A stretch of DNA of 64,000 nucleotides from Parascedosporium putredinis (Eukaryota > Ascomycota > Sordariomycetes > Microascales > Microascaceae), in assembly GCA_949357655.1 (NCBI GenBank), contig CASHTG010000003.1, positions 868,001 through 932,000 on the forward strand, written 5' to 3'. Below are positions 57,607 through 64,000 of the stretch, piece after piece (position 1 is the stretch's first letter; each line of letters begins with the position of its first letter). The notes beneath the pieces are model-generated. The model had not been told where the DNA came from and ran no database searches. It saw nothing but the letters and a program-made list of their open reading frames with translations. A program made the position numbers and the translations under genes.

Positions 57607-58546
57607 CCCGATGTCAGATGGGTTTAAGCGAGGAGATTCGATTGTCACTTGGCCGAGACCGAACCGACCCGACCGCTTCCAATATATTATCGGATACGCA
57701 ACGGGGTTAAATCCAAGGGCGTATCGTCAAGCCCGCGTGCACCACTTCAAATGTTCCTTAAAATAGAGATGAAATATCGTCCAACCGTCGTTTCGTCTCC
57801 GTCTTAGAATTTGCTTCTTCTGCTTGTAAAGTGGCTTGCCACACAAATGGAGACGGCGATTGCGAGATTCGTGGAGCCCAACGCGGGGGTCGAGCCTTGT
57901 CTGCCACCAAATCTAAGTGGGGGTTCTGCTTCTGGCGGTGCTCAACCTTTCATTCGTGACACACACTTGATGGGACTACTTCTCGAATGAGAAGGCCCTT
58001 TGTCCGTGGCTCCTTCTGTCGTAATGCTCGACTCAACCTCCGAGAGTTATTAGTCATTCGGGGAAACGAACGGACAGGGCCATGTTGTAGATCCGAGAAC
58101 GCGGGATTGTCCCTGTTCGAAGCCAAAAAGAAAAAAAAAAAAAAAGAAAGAATCCATGGTTCGTTCTCGCACGTCTTGCTGAGCATCACGCGCGGTTGAT
58201 CATTGACGAGGTGTCTTTATGCCGCCTCCGCCACTTCATCATTGTCTGCGTGTGCAGATTTTCAACCGCGAGATCGATTTTCCCTCTCCCGGGGATCGTT
58301 CCCCAAAAGCCCGGATGGCCTATTTGGCCTAATTCCGTAGCATGGATGCCATGGATTCCCCGCCAGGAACCAGGGTCCCGCGTTGTCCACTTTCCTTCCC
58401 CCGGACCACCCCTCCTCTCATGCCCCTCCAAGAAGTCTATTCCCAAACCAGGATCTTTCAAAAGTCGGGACCACTCCCTCCATGATTGTCGGACCGCTGG
58501 TCCGAATTGGGCTGACGACAACCAGCGCCGCCCGCCCCGCATAAAA

Positions 58547-58576
58547 ACACACGCACACACGCACACACGCACACAC
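58547..58576 (+). repeat. CA-rich microsatellite
   Basis: Four ACACACGC units occur in a row in intergenic DNA. Confidence 0.75.
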
Positions 58577-59254
58577 GGAAAGACCCCCATTTCCCCAAAA
58601 GCTAGGAGCCTCAATGGATCGATGCATTGCATTGATTCAACCCCGCCAGGAACCGTGGTCGAGAGTCGACTTATCCATCGATCAAGGATCTTGTTCTTTG
58701 TTTCTCTCTTCCATCACGCTCTACTGGTGCGAAAAGCAAAAGCGGCGCCTAGGGGGCCCTGCGCGAAATATTGGCCGGGGGTCGGGCTCGCCAAACGGAC
58801 CACGCCCCTGATCGCAACATCTTGTCTCCTCCAACTAGTTGTCGTGAAAAGCTGACGGTTTGCTTGACCGCACCCCCATCGAGGCATGCGTGCATCGCAC
58901 GCGGGCCATCGTTCGAGGTGCAACACCCTAGTGTTGTGTGGTTAAGGAACAAGCCGAATATTGGGCGTGGTTCTAGATGAGGGGTGTGTTTGGACTTGGT
59001 GTCTTGACCATTGCGCACTCTCAACGTCTTGTCATCTACATGTAGCCTTTCCATTGCGGGCCATGGAGAACAAAATGAGCTTGTCAGATGTGGTGGGATC
59101 ATGTCGCAACCTAAACTTGACCGCCTACTTACTTGTAGTTAGTCTGTTAAGTTGGTCATTCCTTGAGACATGAGAAGAATCGGACTTTGCACGTATGCTG
59201 GAACCTCGAGCAAGTACACATGAAAAGAGGAAACGGGCTGCTATTGACCTAGTA

Positions 59255-59285
59255 CAACACGTCGATCAACACGTCGATCAACACG
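59255..59285 (+). repeat. Tandem CAACACGTCGAT repeat
   Basis: Two perfect 12-bp copies plus a 7-bp partial third copy, each carrying the E-box-like CACGT[C] core. A reiterated factor-binding site is possible but unproven. Confidence 0.7.
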
Positions 59286-60215
59286 CAGCACCACTTTTGT
59301 AATATTGGTAGTGTTTTTCATATTCATCTTTTTTTCCTGCCGTCGGCTCACCTCACGCGCGCCAATGCCCATCCATGCTATAAAATGCTGTCAAACAAAA
59401 CTAAAAATCCAAGAGTGAACAAGAAGACGGAATATAAGATTGAAAAAGAACTGAAAGTAAAAGAAAACAGAGCGCAGGAAGAAGAAAAGGAAGAAGAAGA
59501 AAAAGCCAGCTCAAGGAATCAGTGAAAATCAAAGAACATAATGTGCCCCACGGGCTAGTATACATGACATATATAAACACACAGGTTGAACCAGATGGAC
59601 CCGTATCAATGCGGTTGCCTTTTTGTGAGAATCGAAGTTTCCCAGAGGAAAAGACTCAGGGAAAGAGGTGGTCAAACAGAAAATCAAAGGCGGATATAGA
59701 CATTAAGGTGTCCGGCAACCGATTGAAGAAAAGAAAAAGACTTCCAGGGCTTCGAGCGGGGCTTACAAGTACAGTTGAGTGCTGAAAAGGGAGCTGGCTT
59801 CTTTTAGAAGGCATCGGGGAGGCAGTGTCTGACTCGGAGACGGGGCGGGGGCCGTTGTGGCGTAAAGTGTGTGCACGGGAAACCGCCGTGCTTGGACCGC
59901 GTTCAGACATCGGCAAAGAGATGCATCTTCCCCCTTCAGAATGCGCAGAACCGGAACCTTCAGTTGCTGGCAGTTCTGATTCCATGGTTGAACATGGCTT
60001 TGAAGATTTCATCCGATCGGGACCTAGCCTCTTCCACTACGAACGAACCCACAATCATGACTGGATCGGTCAATGTTGCGCCCGAGGCGCATCAATGTGC
60101 CGAGTGCAATGAATGCGCGTGGCCGGCTAGAATTAGACTCTGAGAGCGAAGATACTAATTCTAGCTCAGTAACCGCAACCGCATTACGGAAAAAGATAGG
60201 GGTTTTGTTAGCCCC

Positions 60216-62963
60216 TTACTGCGTCGGAACCCCTCCGCCAAGATGTACGCCGCCACTCCCCATATGGCTGTGGTTATGGGGGTGTGAGTACGAGTGCGCA
60301 TGAGGTGCCGGGTGCTGGTGGGCATGGCCGTGTCCTAGTGATCCAATATCGTGTGTTGACTGCGGTGCATGTCCGAGGTGATGCAGGTTGGGATCCATTC
60401 CAGAATTGTAATCTCCCACCTCACTCTTCATCTGTGGTAGCCCTTGGTGTGAATGGGATAACGAAGTATCAACCGAAGAATGGGGGTGGGGGTGGGGGTT
60501 GGGTGATTGGGAATATCCACTGTGAAGTCCGGGGTGGTGATTTTGTGGCGCGTACACCGAAGGCGCGGGTGCGGTCGTCGATGGTGGCTGTTCTAGTTTT
60601 ATTCCAGCACTCAATGAGGAGGAAGTAGGTGGAAGCGTACTGGCTGGGCCACTATGGGGGATGGAGGAGTGATTCTGGTGATTTAGTATACCCATGCCGG
60701 TTTGAGATTGAGGCGCTGGCGGCTGAGGGGGTGAATGGTGTAGGAGGTGTTGTTGGTGCGAGTGGCCTTGGTCAAGGTGTTGTGATTGTTGCCCTTGCGG
60801 AGGCTGGTGAGGTTGAGGCTGATGGAGTTGATGTGAGGTGATCGGCTGCGGTTGCTGAAGGTGCTGCGCGTGGTGCGATTGCGATATTGGCTGTTGCAAA
60901 GACTGAGAGTTCATTGATGCTGGAAGTGGAGGCTGTTGGCTCGTAGGCTGCTGTTGCTGTTGCTGTTGTGGTTGCTGCTGCTGTTGCTGTTGCTGCGGCT
61001 GCTGCTGCGGCGTACGCTGGCCTTGTTGTGGCTGCTGGGACTGCTGTTGAGGCTGACTCGGCTGTTGTGGTTGTTGTTGTTGCTGCTGCTGCTGGTTCTG
61101 TTGCTGCTGACGCTGTTGCTGGCCTTGTTGCTGCTTGAAGATGGGATCGTACCCCAAACACTCGCGCTTCGACTTTCGGCAGTTGTTGCAGGTTGGATGG
61201 GTTTCGTCGCACTATTAGTCCCAAGTTAGAAACAGCGTGGTAAAAGTGATGGAGCGGCAGCACTTCTAGGACGGCCGCCACCCTTCCTTCACAGACATGG
61301 ATGCATAGATGAAAGCGTAGGTTTTGAAAGACACTTGTCTTGCCCATGATAGTACGACTGGTCTCCTAGCGGCCGACAGCCATCATGACTGAAAGGGGAA
61401 CCCGTTCGGGCCTAACCCGCTCCAGCGGGATTTGGTGTTGTTAGTCGCCGTGGGCTAACGGCTGTGGCGTCATGGTGGCTTCAGGACGCTATCCCCCGGC
61501 TTGGAGGCAGTCCAGAAAAGGAAATTAGTGGATGAGGTCTCGGACCCTGGCCGAAAGGTCGGTCTTCCGAACTCGACTTGGCTGCAGAATAAAGCTCCAG
61601 CGATAACCTTGAATTAATCTTCTCACACAGGAGTCTTGTCCCCTCTGCCCTCAAAGAGCTCGTAAATTTGATAAATATAGAGGCGTGGATGACCGAGCGG
61701 TTTCCCGCAATGCAGCCTTTCATGAGCCACATGACGTTTGACCAAATCCGCGCAACATAGTGAGCGGCGACCTCGGGGAGAATCTATCGTTGCGACGGGC
61801 GTCGGCGACGATACTCGGTGCCCGAATCAGCGAGACGGATACACGCTGAAGCCGGGTAGATTTGGCTCTCATTTTCCGGATGTAATAGCTCGATGTGCCG
61901 TTGCAAGGGTGGGAAATGGCTAATCCGGGAGACAGGGAATAATAGCCGGAATATGAAGGATAACGAGTCGCATCCCAGTCGAAACTATCACCTCGCAGAA
62001 GGAAGGGAGGGGGAAGCGAAGGAAAAAAGAAACCGGAACCACTCCCATCTTTCGTACGGCCACGGTTGGCCTATCCTGATCTGGAAAAACAGACACTATC
62101 TGCCCCGTCGGGTGAAGAAGTATTTTAGGAAACACCGACCTCACACCAACGGATTACCTGAGAGGAATGGAAAAAAAAAAAAAGAAAGGAAAAGAAAAGG
62201 GAGTGCCAGAGGGTAAAAGGAATGTAAAGGGCGCATTCGCAATAAAATGAGTAAGAAAACGAGGATATATCGAGCGTTAACAAACCTTTATTCTCCGCTT
62301 GCGACACGTCATGCAACCAGTCTTGGTCCGCCGCTTAATCTCCTGCGACGACGATATTAGCACCAGTTCAAAAATTGGGTCGACCATTGGCTCGTTTGAA
62401 GGATTCTTGGCCAGATTCAAATGATCTGTCTGGCACAGATAGGAGTCAGGTAGGGGAGAATAATCCCTTGACCGGCGGGCGCGCCGGGCGATTCAATGCG
62501 GAAGTGGAATGTGCTTGTGAAAGCGCGGAAGGGTGTGATCAGGCTGAAGGTGGTTCGCTCTCAACATACCTTCTTTGGTCCTCGGCCCATCTGAAAACGA
62601 GGATCGTGAGGTGGAAGAGGATAGCGCATGAGATCAGTATGCAGATATTGACCTCCCATAGCCAACGCCGAAGGGTAGAAATGGCCCATTCCGTGATGGC
62701 CCATACTCATACCCAACCCTATGGTCGAGGGACCGGTGGGGGGGAGGGATGCCGTGCTGCTGAGCGGGGACAGCGTCGAGCGTACGCATGCTAGGTAGGT
62801 GATGCGCTGGATCGAGGCTCGACGTTGTGCGGTACATGTCGCCTGGCTGGTTCGTCGGGGCGTAACCGTAGGGAGAAGCTGTCATGCTCTGAGGATAAGG
62901 CGCCTGGGTCGAGTAGTTGGTAGGTTGGCGCGATGGGCCTAGCGGTTGTTGCGGGTGCGACAT
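60216..62963 (-). CDS. Zn(2)-Cys(6) transcription factor, Gln/His-rich
   Basis: A fungal binuclear zinc cluster regulator in the nucleus. Exon 1 is 62963-62570 (Pro/Tyr-rich N-terminus MSHPQQPLGPSRQ to QMGRGPKK), exon 2 is 62342-62286 (EIKRRTKTGCMTCRKRRIK), then an intron of 1,074 bp (62285-61212), and exon 3 is 61211-60216. The DNA-binding domain is split between Lys and Cys: TGCMTCRKRRIK joins CDETHPTCNNCRKSKREC, giving all six Cys in the correct spacing, followed by LGYDPIF. After that come a poly-Gln stretch (about 60 residues), a Gln/His/Pro-rich activation-like region and a His-Ser tail ending GGGVPTQ. The frame in exon 1 slips near 62655 (two bases missing or one extra). About 482 residues. 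The fungal_trans domain is absent. Resembles growth regulators with a GRGPKKEIKRRTKTGC start, but the orthologue is not certain. Confidence 0.8.
60930..61135 (-). repeat. Poly-Gln (CAG/CAA) coding repeat
   Basis: Read on the minus strand, CAG and CAA codons alternate to encode long Gln runs broken by Pro and Ser, right after the zinc cluster. The opposite strand reads as a false Leu-rich protein. Length may vary between isolates. Confidence 0.8.
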
Positions 62964-64000
62964 GGCAGGCTTGATAGCTCACGGCGGTTGAGGCAAACTG
63001 GGACGACCTCGCGGCCTCGTCTTCGCCGGAGACCGAGTTTGTCACCTCGCAAGAGAAGCGAGCGCGGGCTGTCAAATCAGCGTGCTGGGGGCTGGCGAGC
63101 CAACGGGCAGGGTCGGTGGGGTTGTTGGCAGACGCTACTGGCCTGTGGGAGGAATGTACCGAACACAAGCTCTGCCAGAGACACCTTAAGGCTAGGACGA
63201 TCGAGAAGTGAAGAGGTGGTGAGGCCGCGTCTAGCGAGAGAAAGGGTAGAATGGTCGGTGCTGCTGCAGCAAGCCCAAAAGCATCCAAGAATATGCGCGT
63301 CGGAGCACAAGAAGCGAGTGTAATGGTGAATAATGTCGACTACGAAGCATTCACGGGCTTCCGCCAACTCGCTGTGGGGATTCCGTACGTCCTTTCCCAA
63401 CTTGTCAGTGGGTGCGTGTGGTCGCTGTTGAAGGCACTCGAGGTCGGCGGGCCGACATCTGGTTGTTCTCAAGACTTGGATACAAACGAAGAAAAGAACG
63501 TTTCGAAGCTACGACAAGGCTTCGGAGGTCGTTTGCAAGCCAATATCGTCGAGGTAGAAGAGATGTTAGCGGCGAGGACGAATGGAGAGGGAGGGATGGT
63601 AGATATTATGGCAGGGGAGAGAGGTGGGTATTTGAGGGAGGGGGGCGTGTGCGAAGAATAAGAGAAGAGGTGGAGAGGTGTGGCATCTGCAGAGGGGTGC
63701 TTCGAGGTTGATTTCCCCGGGGGTGTGTGTTCAAAGTTGTTCATGGTGGATTGATCAATGTTTAGAGTGGTGCAGCTATGTCCTGTGGCAGCGCCGAGGT
63801 ACCCTATACTGCGCGGGCCACCCTATACTACTCTACCCTCTCGCCCTGTGCAACGCCCACCCAGTGATGGTGTAGTGATTTCGAGGGGTCCTATGGTACA
63901 TGATCGATTGATGGAGAAACGGTTGATCAATTCAATACAACACTGGGCATCGAAGACGTCGGATCCGTTCCATTGAGATCCATCAATGTAGGAAGTTGGT
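62964..64000. promoter_or_regulatory. Upstream region of zinc-cluster gene
   Basis: About 1 kb of leader and promoter of the transcription factor, C/T-rich on its coding strand near 63480-63680. The end (63730-63990) has several TGATCAAT and GGATCC strings. Open frames (up to 165 codons) show no domain. I see no separate gene. Confidence 0.45.

Larger units (their letters stand above)
57607..60215. other. Intergenic, 2.6 kb
   Basis: Dehydrogenase promoter at the left and 3' flank of the zinc-cluster gene at the right. It contains a (CA) microsatellite, a 12-bp tandem repeat, an A-run at 58125-58145 and an A/G-rich block at 59400-59515. Open frames up to 219 codons (58196-58855, plus) have no domain and look random. 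Confidence 0.4.

Noticed and set aside
58196..58855. 219-codon plus-strand frame across a CA microsatellite
   Set aside because: Starts in A-rich flank, runs through the microsatellite, no recognisable protein.
60936..61229. Leu-rich plus-strand frame
   Set aside because: Antisense of the poly-Gln repeat of the zinc-cluster protein; CTG/TTG read as Leu.
1..64000. RIP decay or a pseudogene block as the cause of the broken frames
   Set aside because: RIP gives C-to-T changes in repeats, not base losses; the genes are single copies, with essential functions and well-kept residues on both sides.

Overview
The window is nuclear DNA of a filamentous ascomycete, most likely a sordariomycete. Short GT-AG introns (mostly 60-240 bp) with CTAAC-type branch sites, monocistronic genes on both strands, polypyrimidine-rich leaders, and a set of recognisable fungal proteins (NST1, Rho2, DIM-5/KMT1, ChAPs, eIF3h, mL40, a Zn2Cys6 factor) all point that way. 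I saw no prokaryotic, viral, transposon, rRNA or tRNA signature. The species cannot be fixed from the sequence alone.

Layout, left to right. An orphan protein gene (0.5-2.4 kb, +); mitochondrial ribosomal protein mL40 (2.9-3.4 kb, +); Rho2-type GTPase (5.2-6.2 kb, -) with a 6-nt microexon; a gene-poor stretch; a small secreted hydrophobic protein (11.4 kb, +); NST1 (14.1-18.3 kb, +) with a long His-Asp tract, followed by an open frame carrying a PAM2-like motif; a secreted single-pass membrane protein (20.4-21.5 kb, -); a gene-poor, pyrimidine-rich stretch of about 9 kb; a BAHD-type acyltransferase (30.8-32.3 kb, +); a peptidase-inhibitor I78 protein (34.6 kb, +); TMA20/MCT-1 (35.8-36.7 kb, +); a cysteine-rich orphan (37.3-39.6 kb, -); a nucleotidyltransferase-like orphan (40.2-41.5 kb, -); the H3K9 methyltransferase DIM-5 (42.5-43.7 kb, +); a ChAPs cargo adaptor (45.2-47.9 kb, +); S-adenosylhomocysteine hydrolase (49.0-50.5 kb, -); eIF3h (52.0-53.1 kb, -); a broken small ORF; a UPF0643 protein (54.3-55.1 kb, -); a D-2-hydroxyacid dehydrogenase (56.2-57.6 kb, -); and a Zn2Cys6 transcription factor (60.2-63.0 kb, -) split by an intron of about 1.1 kb.

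There is no operon or obvious gene cluster; this is a housekeeping mix. Translation is over-represented (mL40, TMA20, eIF3h, and NST1 with a possible poly(A)-binding-protein motif). DIM-5 and SAHH are linked biochemically, since SAHH removes the by-product of methyltransferases.

An important caveat: at least 13 genes need one or more bases restored to stay in the family reading frame, usually inside C/G/A/T runs. Because this hits probably essential genes and the protein on both sides of each break is well conserved, I read it as base-calling deletions rather than pseudogenes. Coordinates below span these breaks. No clearly new multi-gene system was found; the best leads are the Cys-rich orphan, the Rho2 microexon, the NST1 extension and the NTase-like orphan.
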